NCBI GenBank assembly: GCA_000768855.1
Contig: JRAN01000009.1
Span: forward strand, 1 to 53,197
Length of the DNA stretch: 53,197 nt
Reading direction: 5' to 3'
DNA from: Porphyromonadaceae bacterium COT-184 OH4590
GTDB lineage: Bacteria > Bacteroidota > Bacteroidia > Bacteroidales > Paludibacteraceae
Shown here: positions 28,718 to 37,552 of the stretch, in pieces
Numbering within the stretch: position 1 is the first letter of the stretch
Layout of the letters: the number at the start of each line of letters is the position of its first letter
Notes under the pieces: model-generated
What the model was told of the DNA's origin: nothing
The model's database searches: none
What the model saw: the letters and a program-made list of their open reading frames with translations, nothing else
Translations under genes and position numbers: made by a program

Positions 28718-30421
28718 ATGAAACAAAGAAGTATTATTTTTACTGCATTACTTGTAATGTTTGTTGTTGTTGGTTGTAAAATACCAAAAGAATTCATATC
28801 CAGTTCGGGATTGAAAGCTACTCCTAACCCTTTGGAACTCAAAGGAGGTCTTATTGAGTGTACTGTAGAAGGAAATTTTCCTGAAAAGTATTTCCGCAAA
28901 AATATGGAACTTTCTGTTGTTCCTGTATTGAAATCTACTAAAACAGGTGCTGTATTAAGAGGTCAAGCAAAAGTTTATCAGGGTGAGAAATTTAAAGGTA
29001 ACAACCCTGTTATCAACTACAAAAAAGGTGGTAAATATGAGCAAAAAGCTATTTTCTCTTATGACTCACAATTTGACCAATGCGAACTCTATTTGGAAGC
29101 TACTGTTAAAGTAAAGAAAAAAGTTATCACATTGGAACCCGTAAAAGTAGCTGATGGTCTTATAGTAACTCCTAATTTGATATATTCAAATCCATCTGAA
29201 TTGGGTTCTAAAGTTATTAAAGATAATTTTGAAAGAGTAAAAGAAGAGAAAGAAGACGCCGAAATCAAATTCTTGATTCAACAGGCTAATGTTCGTGCTT
29301 CGGAAGCTAAAAACATTAACAACTTGACAGAAAATGTAAAGAAAGCAAGTCAAGACAGCAATTTGAATATCAAAAAATTAGAAATATCTTCTTATGCTTC
29401 TCCTGATGGTGGTATAGAACTAAACGAAAAACTTGCTCAATCGCGTGAAACATCTACAAAGAACTATATCAATTCGCAAATGAAAAAGCTAAAAGCCGAA
29501 TTTGATATTTCGGGTTCGTTTACAGCTCAAGACTGGGAAGGTTTCAAACAATTGATGGATAACTCTGATATTCAAGACAAAGAATTGATTCTTAGTGTTT
29601 TGTCTATGTACTCAGATCCTGAACAACGTGAAAAAGAGATTAAAAATCTTTCGGCTGCTTTCACCGAAATCAAAGAAAAGATTTTGCCACAGCTTCGCCG
29701 CTCGAAAATAACTATGACAAAAGAAATTATGGGTAAATCTGATGCAGAAATCAGAAGACTTGCTCAAGAAGACCCATCTAAATTGGATGCTGAAGAGTTG
29801 CTTTATGCTGCTACTTTGTACGACAATTTAGAAAGTCAAAAGAGTATCTATCAAAAGTCAATCCAATATTTCCCAAGCGATGTAAGAGGTTATAACAACC
29901 TTGGAGTAGTAGAGTATGAACTTGGTAATGTAGCAGCTGCCGACAGAAACTTCTCAAGAGCATTGGAAATGGATGCAAACAATCCTGCTGCTAATTTGAA
30001 TAAAGCTTCTATTTTAATATCTGAAGGAAGACTTGGTGAAGCCAAAACATATCTTGGCAACGCTGCCGGTGTAGGTGAAGAACTTAACTATGCAAATGGT
30101 GCTATTGCTATAGCAGAAGGTGATTATTACAAAGCTGTTACTCTTTATGGAGCTGCTAATACAAACAACTCTGCTTTGGCAAGAATACTTAATAAAGATT
30201 ATAGTGGTGCAAGAAATATTTTGTCTAACATCGAAAAACCCGATGCTAAAACATATTATTTACAATCTATCGTAGCTGCTCGCACAAATAATGTAAACGA
30301 TTTGGTAAAATCTGCTACAAATGCTATCAATACCGATAGATCTTATAGAGAAAAATATCTAAATGATTTGGAATTCAGAGAGTTTATGTCTAACAATGCT
30401 TTCTCTGCTTTAGTAAAATAA
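28718..30421 (+). CDS. OmpA-like/TPR outer-membrane lipoprotein
   Basis: 567 residues. Lipobox VVGC (Cys20). After an N-terminal beta domain starting TPNPLELKGG and FPEKYF, there is a region resembling an OmpA-type peptidoglycan-binding fold (LEISSYASPDGGIELNEKLAQSRE, ~residues 225-248), then TPR units (~residues 365-500; e.g. GYNNLGVVEYELGNVAAADRNFSRALE). This layout is found in a conserved Bacteroidales envelope family of unknown exact function. Codon choice (many GCT, GGT, AAC) and the A-rich leader suggest high expression. It ends at a clear terminator before ribF. Confidence 0.8.
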   Translation: MKQRSIIFTALLVMFVVVGCKIPKEFISSSGLKATPNPLELKGGLIECTVEGNFPEKYFRKNMELSVVPVLKSTKTGAVLRGQAKVYQGEKFKGNNPVINYKKGGKYEQKAIFSYDSQFDQCELYLEATVKVKKKVITLEPVKVADGLIVTPNLIYSNPSELGSKVIKDNFERVKEEKEDAEIKFLIQQANVRASEAKNINNLTENVKKASQDSNLNIKKLEISSYASPDGGIELNEKLAQSRETSTKNYINSQMKKLKAEFDISGSFTAQDWEGFKQLMDNSDIQDKELILSVLSMYSDPEQREKEIKNLSAAFTEIKEKILPQLRRSKITMTKEIMGKSDAEIRRLAQEDPSKLDAEELLYAATLYDNLESQKSIYQKSIQYFPSDVRGYNNLGVVEYELGNVAAADRNFSRALEMDANNPAANLNKASILISEGRLGEAKTYLGNAAGVGEELNYANGAIAIAEGDYYKAVTLYGAANTNNSALARILNKDYSGARNILSNIEKPDAKTYYLQSIVAARTNNVNDLVKSATNAINTDRSYREKYLNDLEFREFMSNNAFSALVK

Positions 30422-30439
30422 ATTTTATGTATTTTTTAT

Positions 30440-30476
30440 AAAAAAGTTGCCTCAAATTTTTGGGGCAATTTTTTTT
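30440..30476 (+). terminator. terminator after the OmpA/TPR lipoprotein gene
   Basis: TTGCCTCAAA pairs with TTTGGGGCAA (one G-U pair), flanked by A-rich and T-rich runs, about 20 bp after the stop codon. Confidence 0.8.
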
Positions 30477-30479
30477 ATG

Positions 30480-30487
30480 TAATTTTG
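30480..30487 (+). promoter_or_regulatory. -7 element of ribF
   Basis: TAATTTTG fits TAnnTTTG, directly after the preceding terminator and 17 nt before the GTG start. Confidence 0.5.
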
Positions 30488-30504
30488 CAAAAAATATTGT
30501 ATAA

Positions 30505-31425
30505 GTGAAGATTTTAGACAAAAATAGTATTCTTGATGATATTCAGACTGTAGCAACAATAGGTTTTTTTGATGGTTTTCATCTTGGACATAAATTTTTG
30601 CTTAACAGTGTTTTGGATTTGGCTAAAAAAGAGAATAAAAAATCTCTTTTGATTACTTTTAACGAAAATCCCAAGAAATTTTTTAAGCAAAATTATGATA
30701 TTAGGCAACTTAACACTGTAGATGAAAAGATAGAAAAATTATCAAATTTCGGAGTTGATTACTGTTTGTTGTTGGATTTTACCGAAGAGTTATCTCGAAA
30801 AACTGCTTTTGATTTTTTGAATTTTCTGAAAAAAAATTTTGGACTTACCGTACTTTTTATTGGATATGACCATACTTTTGGCTCCGATAAAATTAAAGAT
30901 TTTGTACAGATAAAATATATATGTAATTCATTGCAGATAGAGGCTTTCAAGATAGAACAATTCAATGTGGAAGACCAAAAAGTGAGTTCTTCTTTGATAC
31001 GTCAGCTCATAAAAGATGGCGAATTTGCCACGGCAAATAGAATGTTGGGTTACGATTACTCATTCAATGGAATAGTAGTAGAGGGTCAAAAAATAGGTAG
31101 AACTATCGGTTTTCCTACTGCAAATATTGATGTTTTACCTGGTAAACTTTTGCCAAAGAATGGGGTTTATGCTGTGAGTGTCATTGTCGAAAATCAAAGA
31201 AAAGGGGGAATGCTTAATATAGGAAATCGTCCTACATTGTGTGGGATAAACCGAACTGTGGAGGTTAATATATTCGATTTTGAAAAATATATTTATGGAC
31301 AAAGGATAACTGTAGAAATTAAAAAATTTATTAGGGAAGAAAAAAAATTCGATTCATTAGAAAGTCTTAAAAATCAGCTTTTTATTGACAAAAATTTGAT
31401 TACCAATTTTTTAAAATATATTTAA
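30505..31425 (+). CDS. ribF: bifunctional riboflavin kinase / FAD synthetase
   Basis: 306 residues from a GTG start. The N-terminal FAD synthetase (nucleotidyltransferase) domain has ATIGFFDGFHLGH (the HxGH-type motif) and VEDQKVSSSLIR. The C-terminal flavokinase has YDYSFNGIVVEGQKIGRTIGFPTANI and the NIGNRPT motif. It makes FMN, then FAD. The start is chosen because the frame begins here, just behind a -7 box, and KILDKNSI is a normal family N-terminus. Confidence 0.95.
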   Translation: MKILDKNSILDDIQTVATIGFFDGFHLGHKFLLNSVLDLAKKENKKSLLITFNENPKKFFKQNYDIRQLNTVDEKIEKLSNFGVDYCLLLDFTEELSRKTAFDFLNFLKKNFGLTVLFIGYDHTFGSDKIKDFVQIKYICNSLQIEAFKIEQFNVEDQKVSSSLIRQLIKDGEFATANRMLGYDYSFNGIVVEGQKIGRTIGFPTANIDVLPGKLLPKNGVYAVSVIVENQRKGGMLNIGNRPTLCGINRTVEVNIFDFEKYIYGQRITVEIKKFIREEKKFDSLESLKNQLFIDKNLITNFLKYI

Positions 31426-31451
31426 AATTTTTCTATATTCTAAAAAATTAC

Positions 31452-31459
31452 TAACTTTG
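31452..31459 (+). promoter_or_regulatory. -7 element of the DUF177-rpmF operon
   Basis: TAACTTTG fits TAnnTTTG and ends 26 nt before the DUF177 gene ATG. Confidence 0.55.
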
Positions 31460-31485
31460 CCTTTATTTTAATTTATTGGATAGGA

Positions 31486-32022
31486 ATGATAAATAATAGA
31501 AATTATCATTTGGAAATCAAATCATTATCCTTGGGTAAGGATTATTTCGATTTTAATTTAGATGATAAATTTTTTGTAGAATCCGGATTTCCTTTCGAAA
31601 TCAGAGGAGACATTTCTGCCCGAGTAGATGTAAATAAGCAGAATGCCAATACTGAACTTAAAGTAAGTCTTAAAGGAAAAATTTTGGTTCCTTGTGATAG
31701 ATGTCTAAATGATATGATGTTGGAAGTTGATAGCAATCAAACTATGAATTTGAAGCTTGACACAAACAACAATTTGTTGAATATTGATGAATTGGAGCTT
31801 GATTATAGTGAAGGTGTTCTAAATCTTGTACCACTTTTTAATGAGGAAATATTGATAAATATACCTATAAAAAAAGTACATAATGAGGGAGAATGTAATA
31901 AAGATATGTTGGATATATTTTATAAATATTCCAAAAGACAAGATATTAGTAAAGAAAATTCGGAGATTGACCCACGCTGGGCAGCTCTAAAAAATATTAG
32001 TGATAATTTAAAAAATAATTAG
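31486..32022 (+). CDS. yceD: DUF177 (YceD) family protein
   Basis: 178 residues. The DUF177 hallmark is the PCDRCL pair of cysteines (~residues 70-75) and the conserved end EIDPRWAALKNI. The family lies next to rpmF in most bacteria, and in some it has been tied to 23S rRNA accumulation. Here it is 2 bp before rpmF, so the two are translated from one transcript. Confidence 0.92.
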   Translation: MINNRNYHLEIKSLSLGKDYFDFNLDDKFFVESGFPFEIRGDISARVDVNKQNANTELKVSLKGKILVPCDRCLNDMMLEVDSNQTMNLKLDTNNNLLNIDELELDYSEGVLNLVPLFNEEILINIPIKKVHNEGECNKDMLDIFYKYSKRQDISKENSEIDPRWAALKNISDNLKNN

Positions 32023-32024
32023 AA

Positions 32025-32210
32025 ATGGCAAATCCAAGAAGTAGACACTCGAGGACAAGACAGGCAAAACGTCGTACTCATTATAAAGCTGTAGCTCCGA
32101 CGTTAGCTGTATGCTCACATTGTGGGGCAATGCACGTATATCATACAGTATGTCCTGAGTGTGGTTATTATCGTGGTAAGCTTGCAATTGAAAAGAAAGA
32201 AATTGTATAA
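32025..32210 (+). CDS. rpmF: 50S ribosomal protein L32
   Basis: 61 residues. The start MANPRSRHSRTRQAKRRTHYK is typical. The zinc-ribbon cysteines are present as CSHCG and CPECG. It is a small structural protein of the large ribosomal subunit. It ends the operon at a strong terminator. The fabH gene that often follows in Bacteroidetes is absent, and the accessory island begins instead. Confidence 0.98.
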   Translation: MANPRSRHSRTRQAKRRTHYKAVAPTLAVCSHCGAMHVYHTVCPECGYYRGKLAIEKKEIV

Positions 32211-32641
32211 AAGCACAAAAACCACAAAAGAAACGCCACCCAAATTTTTTGGGTGGTTTTTTTATGAATATTATATTTCCGAGTTATAAGAGTAACTTTT
32301 AGAGAAAGATAAAAGATGAAAAAATTGAAATTTATTTATGTAATGTAATTTTTTTTCATATTATTTTTACTAAAAAATACTTTTATGATGCATTACTTTT
32401 CTAATTCTTACTATATTTGGAAAAATAGAACATAATGATAATTACAATGTATTACCAAAGCGTTATTTTCCAAAAGTTTATGACTTTAATTTAATAATAA
32501 AAGATATTGGAAACATTTTGAATAATTGTCCAAAAAAGATTTAGCTTTTTAATATCAAAATATGTATATTTGCAATTTAAATTAATGATATAAAAGTTAT
32601 ATTTACATTGAATTCGATATATTTAAAAATTTGATTAATAA
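32211..32641. other. intergenic region at the left border of the restriction-modification island
   Basis: 431 bp without reading frames. It holds the rpmF terminator and, at the right, a possible promoter for the restriction gene (TATATTTG at 32565-32572). No integrase, tRNA or obvious attachment repeat is seen. Confidence 0.6.
32236..32263 (+). terminator. terminator of the DUF177-rpmF operon
   Basis: A 9-bp perfect stem, CCACCCAAA with TTTGGGTGG, 3-nt loop, followed by seven T residues. Confidence 0.9.
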
Positions 32642-35566
32642 ATGAGTGTAAAAGGGAAAATCAAGCAATTTCAATACGAAACGCAATCTTATCAGGAGGA
32701 TTGTATCCATAATATTGTACAGATTTTTGAAAATCTGAACGAGCAAGATTCTTTTGAACAAACGCTTACCGAGCACAAAAATAAAAATCAGTACACTTTC
32801 CCTGTACAAGATGCTAAAAACATAGATATTATGATGGAAACAGGTACAGGAAAAACCTTTACTTTCATCAAAACTATTTTTGAACTCAACCGAAACTTTG
32901 GCTACCAAAAATTCATCATTCTTATTCCTACCGTGCCGATTCGCGAGGGAACAAAAACTAATTTGGAGGATACCAAAGATTATTTCAAAGGATTGTATGC
33001 AAACGAGAAGGAGAAAGAAATAGAAGTTTTTACCTACGAGGGTGGGAATATTTCGGCGGTCAATAGTTTTATTCATTCACAACATTTGTCGGTGTTGATA
33101 ATGACGCCAAGTTCTTTTTCGAGCAAGGATAATATCCTGAACAGACCTTTGGAACGCGAAATCAACAATTTGTTTACTTACCAAAATCCAATCCAAACGC
33201 CGAAAACCTATTTGGAGTGCCTAAAACAACTCAATCCGATTGTGATAATGGACGAACCGCACCGATTTGACGGCGATGCATTTAAAAAGTATTTCGAAGG
33301 ATTTAATAATTACTACCTGCGTTTTGGAGCTACTTTTCCACGCAAAAAAGACAGCGTACAGCTCTCTAATGTGGCGTATGTATTGGATAGTATTTCGTCT
33401 TTCCGCCAAAATTTGGTCAAAAAAATCGTGGTCTATACCCAAGATATTGTAGAGAGCGTGGATACGCTTGTGGGTATTGAGAAAAAAGGCTCAAAAAACA
33501 TTGCTTTGATTGACACGCTTAGCAATGGAACCATCGTACGAAGAGAAGTAAGCGTGGGTAGAACATTCAACGGCACGAGTGTTAGAAAAATCAATAAAGA
33601 CAATATCGTATTAGAAAACAGCACCATAGAAAAGGTAGATTATAGCCTTACGGACGAGTCGCTTCGAGCGATGATAGCTCAAACCATAGCCATTCATTTT
33701 GAAAAAGAAAAAGAATTGTTTGAACGCGGCATCAAAGCCCTTTCGTTGTTTTTTATCGAAAGTGATACAAGTTTGTTTCGTGGCGAAAATCCGAAAATTA
33801 AAACCTTTTTTGAAGAAGAATTTAAAAAGAAATATGATGAGGTGATCGCTGCCCTTGATGTAAATTCCGACTACTATCACTATCTGAAAAATAGCTTTGA
33901 TGCTGACGGAAATCTGCAAGTGCATAAAGGGTATTTTTCCGGCGACAAAGGAAATGCCGACCAAAAAGTAAAGGAGGGAGTAGATGAAATCCTAAAAGAC
34001 AAGAAAAAACTTTTGTCGTTTGAGAGTCCCACGCGTTTTATTTTCTCTATTTGGGCGTTGCAAGAGGGCTGGGATAATCCCAATGTATTTACCATTTGCA
34101 AACTCTCTAACCAAGGAAGCGAAATCTCTAAACTGCAACAAATTGGGCGTGGTTTGCGTATCTGTGTAGATCAAAATCTGCAACGAAAAACTTTCAAGAA
34201 TTTAGGCAATAATCAAGAAGAATTTTGGAAAATCAATAATTTGGATGTCGTAGTTTCGAGCAAAGAGCAAGGCTTTGTAGAGAGTATTCAAAACGAAATT
34301 TTAAACAATTCGTTCCTTGTGTCTAAAAGTTTTACGGAAACAGAAATACAACTTGCTTTGCAAAAGATGAATTTGACAGATGTTGAAATTCGTCAATTAT
34401 TTCGAAGAATGGAAAATACTGAAATGATTGTTTTTAAAGGAATAGTTGAAGGGCAATCCGTTTTCGAAAAAGCCGATAATTTTGCTACTCTTCTCAAAGA
34501 GCAAAATCTTCCTGCTGAGCAAGAAAAAGCCTTGCTGGATGTATTCGTATCGCCTGCGGAAATCAATACTTTTATTCAAAAAGCCAATAAAGTAAAAGAA
34601 AAGAAAAAAATATTTATCAAACAAAGCCATCTGCAAGAGTTTAAAGACCTTTGGAACACCATCAACCAAAATGCCTTTTATGTATTGGATACTTTGGGCG
34701 AAGAAAAGCAACAGCAACTCATCTTGAATATCAAAACCGATATAGAAAACCTGCAAATCGATGAAGTATTCCTACAAACCAAACGAGAAACACTCAATGT
34801 AAATAAAATAGACCGAAAAGATGCCATCACGACCGAAGTTATCGATACGGAACACCGAAAACAAGAAGTTAATTTATTGGCAATGGTGGAGTGGATAGCC
34901 ACCAAAACCAAAACGCCACTTGCTTTTGTAGTGCAGATTTTTAATGTGTTGAACGAAAGATTTAAGGCTGAAAATCTTGCCAATAATCCTGCACAAGCTC
35001 AAAAGGAAATCGTAAAAATCATCAATAAAAATTTAATCAATACCCTAAAAGCCCATATCCGATACGATGGCATCAGCGGAAAAGTCCTTGCCAATGTATT
35101 TCAAACGGAAAATGACAAAACCTATCTCAAGGAAGGTAGCGTAGGCAAATTCCAAAAGGATATTGACACGGATTTTGCCCTCAAAGAAAAATGGATTTTT
35201 GAAGATGTTATCGAGTACGATAGTGATTTTGAATTACAAATTATTGAGAAAGACCCCGATATTTCGGAAATTGCCATTTTTGGGAAGTTGCCACAACTCA
35301 AAATCAAAACGCCTATGGGGGAATACAACCCTGATTTCTGCTACGCCATCAAAGGGGAGCAAGGCAATAAAGTGTTTTTGGTAGTAGAAGCCAAAGGGTA
35401 CGACAACTCTGCCGATATTCCTGAAAGTGAAAAAGCCAAGATTGATTTTGCTAAAAAATATTTTGAAACGCTCAATGAATATTACAGAGCCCAAAACCAA
35501 AATATAAAAATATCCTTTAAAGAACGCATTAACCGAACGCAGTTGTCGGCGTTGGTAAAGGGGTAA
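32642..35566 (+). CDS. res: type III restriction enzyme Res subunit
   Basis: 974 residues, normal length. It is an ATP-dependent superfamily 2 translocase with Walker A METGTGKTF (~residues 64-72), the Res-type Walker B MDEPHRF (~203) and motif VI QIGRGLRI (~500), with a C-terminal PD-(D/E)XK nuclease seen as NPDFCYAIKG and VVEAKG (~895-918). With Mod it cuts unmodified DNA at a distance from two inversely oriented sites. All key residues are present, so the gene looks active. It comes first in the cluster; in most type III systems mod precedes res. Codon use differs from the very AT-rich rpmF region, consistent with transfer. Confidence 0.95.
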   Translation: MSVKGKIKQFQYETQSYQEDCIHNIVQIFENLNEQDSFEQTLTEHKNKNQYTFPVQDAKNIDIMMETGTGKTFTFIKTIFELNRNFGYQKFIILIPTVPIREGTKTNLEDTKDYFKGLYANEKEKEIEVFTYEGGNISAVNSFIHSQHLSVLIMTPSSFSSKDNILNRPLEREINNLFTYQNPIQTPKTYLECLKQLNPIVIMDEPHRFDGDAFKKYFEGFNNYYLRFGATFPRKKDSVQLSNVAYVLDSISSFRQNLVKKIVVYTQDIVESVDTLVGIEKKGSKNIALIDTLSNGTIVRREVSVGRTFNGTSVRKINKDNIVLENSTIEKVDYSLTDESLRAMIAQTIAIHFEKEKELFERGIKALSLFFIESDTSLFRGENPKIKTFFEEEFKKKYDEVIAALDVNSDYYHYLKNSFDADGNLQVHKGYFSGDKGNADQKVKEGVDEILKDKKKLLSFESPTRFIFSIWALQEGWDNPNVFTICKLSNQGSEISKLQQIGRGLRICVDQNLQRKTFKNLGNNQEEFWKINNLDVVVSSKEQGFVESIQNEILNNSFLVSKSFTETEIQLALQKMNLTDVEIRQLFRRMENTEMIVFKGIVEGQSVFEKADNFATLLKEQNLPAEQEKALLDVFVSPAEINTFIQKANKVKEKKKIFIKQSHLQEFKDLWNTINQNAFYVLDTLGEEKQQQLILNIKTDIENLQIDEVFLQTKRETLNVNKIDRKDAITTEVIDTEHRKQEVNLLAMVEWIATKTKTPLAFVVQIFNVLNERFKAENLANNPAQAQKEIVKIINKNLINTLKAHIRYDGISGKVLANVFQTENDKTYLKEGSVGKFQKDIDTDFALKEKWIFEDVIEYDSDFELQIIEKDPDISEIAIFGKLPQLKIKTPMGEYNPDFCYAIKGEQGNKVFLVVEAKGYDNSADIPESEKAKIDFAKKYFETLNEYYRAQNQNIKISFKERINRTQLSALVKG

Positions 35567-35608
35567 GTTTTGGCACTTTGTCAAAGTCTGAAAAATAGTA
35601 AAAAGAAA

Positions 35609-36607
35609 ATGGAAAACCAAAATAAACAAATCATCATCTACCAAACCACCGAAGATAACCAACTGAAAGTCCGTTTGGAAGACGAAAATATTTGGCTCAC
35701 ACAACAGCAATTAGTAGAGCTTTACCAAACAAGTAAATCGAATGTAAGTGAGCATATTAGTCATATCTTTGAGGAGGGAGAATTGCAGGAAAATTCAGTT
35801 GTTCGGAATTTCCGAACAACTGCCACCGATGGCAAAACCTACAATGTAACACATTACAACCTCGATATGATTATCTCCTTGGGGTATCGCATCAAATCGC
35901 ACATTGCTACCAAATTCCGTATTTGGGCTACAGAGCGTCTCAAAGAATACATCGTAAAAGGCTTTGCCCTCAATGACGAACGCCTAAAAAACCTCGGCGG
36001 TGGCAATCATTGGAAAGAACTTTTAGATAGAATCCGCGATATTCGTTCGTCCGAAAAAGTGATGTATCGGCAAGTATTGGACTTGTACGCCACCGCTACC
36101 GACTACGACCCCAAAAGCAAAGTGAGTCAAGATTTTTTCAAAATCGTGCAGAACAAACTCCACTACGCTGCACACGGCAACACCGCAAGCGAAGTGATTT
36201 ATTATCGCGTAGATAGCGACAAACCCTTTGCTGGGCTAACGAATTTCAAAGGCTCACAACCCACACAAGCCGAAGCAATGATTGCCAAAAATTACCTCAA
36301 AGAGCAAGAACTCAAAGTACTCAACAATTTGGTAGCGGCGTATTTTGATTTGGCAGAGCTCAACGCCATCGAAGAGCGAGAAATGAAAATGGCAGATTAT
36401 GTACGAGAGTTAGACAATATCCTCTCCTCCACAGGGCGAAAAGTACTGACCGATGCAGGAAAAATCTCCACCGAAAAAGCCAAAGAAAAAGCCCTCACCG
36501 AATACCGAAAGTACAACGCCAAAACCTTATCAAGCGTAGAGGAAAGCTATCTAGAAACCCTCCATCAATTGGAAAAACAAGCCAAAAAAGAAAGCAAGAA
36601 GAAATGA
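35609..36607 (+). CDS. rhuM: RhuM family protein embedded in the type III R-M operon
   Basis: 332 residues from the ATG giving MENQNKQIII; the frame extends 13 codons further to a TTG. N-terminal region: a possible helix-turn-helix (WLTQQQLVELYQTSKSNVSEHI, ~30-50), then the RhuM core with NVTHYNLDMIISLGYR and KFRIWATERLKEYIVKGF. The C-terminal half is helical, ending in a Lys-rich tail. The family was named in a Salmonella pathogenicity island and is frequent in R-M loci; its biochemical role is unknown, and a DNA-binding regulator is plausible. A 27-nt perfect inverted repeat lies inside the gene at codons 63-71. Its stop TGA overlaps a vestigial mod start (ATGA). Confidence 0.88.
   Translation: MENQNKQIIIYQTTEDNQLKVRLEDENIWLTQQQLVELYQTSKSNVSEHISHIFEEGELQENSVVRNFRTTATDGKTYNVTHYNLDMIISLGYRIKSHIATKFRIWATERLKEYIVKGFALNDERLKNLGGGNHWKELLDRIRDIRSSEKVMYRQVLDLYATATDYDPKSKVSQDFFKIVQNKLHYAAHGNTASEVIYYRVDSDKPFAGLTNFKGSQPTQAEAMIAKNYLKEQELKVLNNLVAAYFDLAELNAIEEREMKMADYVRELDNILSSTGRKVLTDAGKISTEKAKEKALTEYRKYNAKTLSSVEESYLETLHQLEKQAKKESKKK
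35796..35822. repeat. inverted repeat inside rhuM
   Basis: Two perfect 12-nt arms, CAGTTGTTCGGA and TCCGAACAACTG, around a 3-nt centre ATT. It encodes residues 63-71 (SVVRNFRTT). A matching hairpin with different arm sequence sits at the same codons of the decayed rhuM copy. Confidence 0.9.
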
Positions 36608-36636
36608 ACGATAAACAAATATTCATCAGCCAATAA
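36604..36636 (+). pseudogene. vestigial 5' end of mod
   Basis: Ten codons (MNDKQIFISQ) and a stop. The first 23 nt match the first 23 nt of the intact mod gene at 37553 with one difference, and the intact protein starts MNDKQTFIQQ. The ATG overlaps the rhuM stop (ATGA). It is best read as the original mod start, separated from the rest of mod when the dinD segment was inserted. Confidence 0.8.
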
Positions 36637-36645
36637 CCTTTTAAA

Positions 36646-37512
36646 ATGGAAAAAAATAGAATCATACAATACAAATCATTATTTGATAAAGTAGTACATT
36701 CCATAGAAGATGAAAGGAATGATAAAATAGAAGTGTGGTATGCTCGTGAGCTACAATCGGTGTTAGGATATGCACGATGGGAAAATTTTTTGGTTGCTAT
36801 ACACAGAGCAATAGATTCGTGCAAAACACAGAATATAAATGTGGATGATCATTTTCGTGAGGTCACGAAAATGATCGAAATTGGAAAAGGAGGACAACGC
36901 CCTACAATTGATTTTATGCTTACTCGTTATGCCTGTTATCTTATCGCTCAAAATGGCGACCCCAAAAAGGAAGAAATCGCTTTTGCTCAAAGTTATTTCG
37001 CTTTGCAAACCCGAAAAATAGAGCTTATTGAAGAACGCCTACAACATTTGTCGAGATTAGAAACACGCGACAAACTTAAATCCGCTGAAAAACAACTTTC
37101 TCAAAACATCTACCAAAGAGATGTTGATGAAAAAGGATTTGGACGAATACGCTCAAAAGGTGATACCGCCCTTTTTGGAGGCAAATCTACCGAAGAAATG
37201 AAAAAGTGTTTAGGAGTAAAATCAAACAGACCTTTGGCAGATTTTTTACCCACGCTTACCATTGCAGCCAAAAATTTGGCAACCGAAATGACCAATTATA
37301 ATGTAGAAAATAAAGACCTCTATGGCGAATCTTCTATCACTAACGAACACGTTCAGAATAATAAAAGCGTACGAACAATGCTTGGTGATAGAGGAATAAA
37401 ACCCGAAGAACTACCACCAGCAGAGGATATTAAAAAGATAGAACGAAAAGTAGCCAAAGAACAAAAAAATCTTGAACAAAATTCTAAAAAACTTCCAAAG
37501 TCCAAAGAATAA
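36646..37512 (+). CDS. dinD: DinD-like DNA-damage-inducible protein D
   Basis: 288 residues. Family features: WYARELQSVLGYARWENF (~31-48), KMIEIGKGGQRPTIDFML and RYACYLIAQNGDPKKEEIAFAQSYFALQTRK (~94-124), and the C-terminal SITNEHVQNNKSVRTMLGDRGI. E. coli DinD is SOS-induced and inhibits RecA in vitro; in defence islands its role is unknown. It sits as a cassette between rhuM and mod, and a copy of mod's first codons precedes it. The 5' part looks more AT-rich than res and rhuM. A 30-nt inverted repeat lies at codons 68-77, the position equivalent to the one in rhuM. Confidence 0.88.
   Translation: MEKNRIIQYKSLFDKVVHSIEDERNDKIEVWYARELQSVLGYARWENFLVAIHRAIDSCKTQNINVDDHFREVTKMIEIGKGGQRPTIDFMLTRYACYLIAQNGDPKKEEIAFAQSYFALQTRKIELIEERLQHLSRLETRDKLKSAEKQLSQNIYQRDVDEKGFGRIRSKGDTALFGGKSTEEMKKCLGVKSNRPLADFLPTLTIAAKNLATEMTNYNVENKDLYGESSITNEHVQNNKSVRTMLGDRGIKPEELPPAEDIKKIERKVAKEQKNLEQNSKKLPKSKE
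36847..36876. repeat. inverted repeat inside dinD
   Basis: Two perfect 14-nt arms, GATCATTTTCGTGA and TCACGAAAATGATC, around a 2-nt centre GG. It encodes residues 68-77 (DHFREVTKMI). It is the strongest coding-region palindrome noticed in the window. Confidence 0.9.
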
Positions 37513-37552
37513 TCATTGTTGTTCAAATAAATAAAAAACAAAACATATTAAA

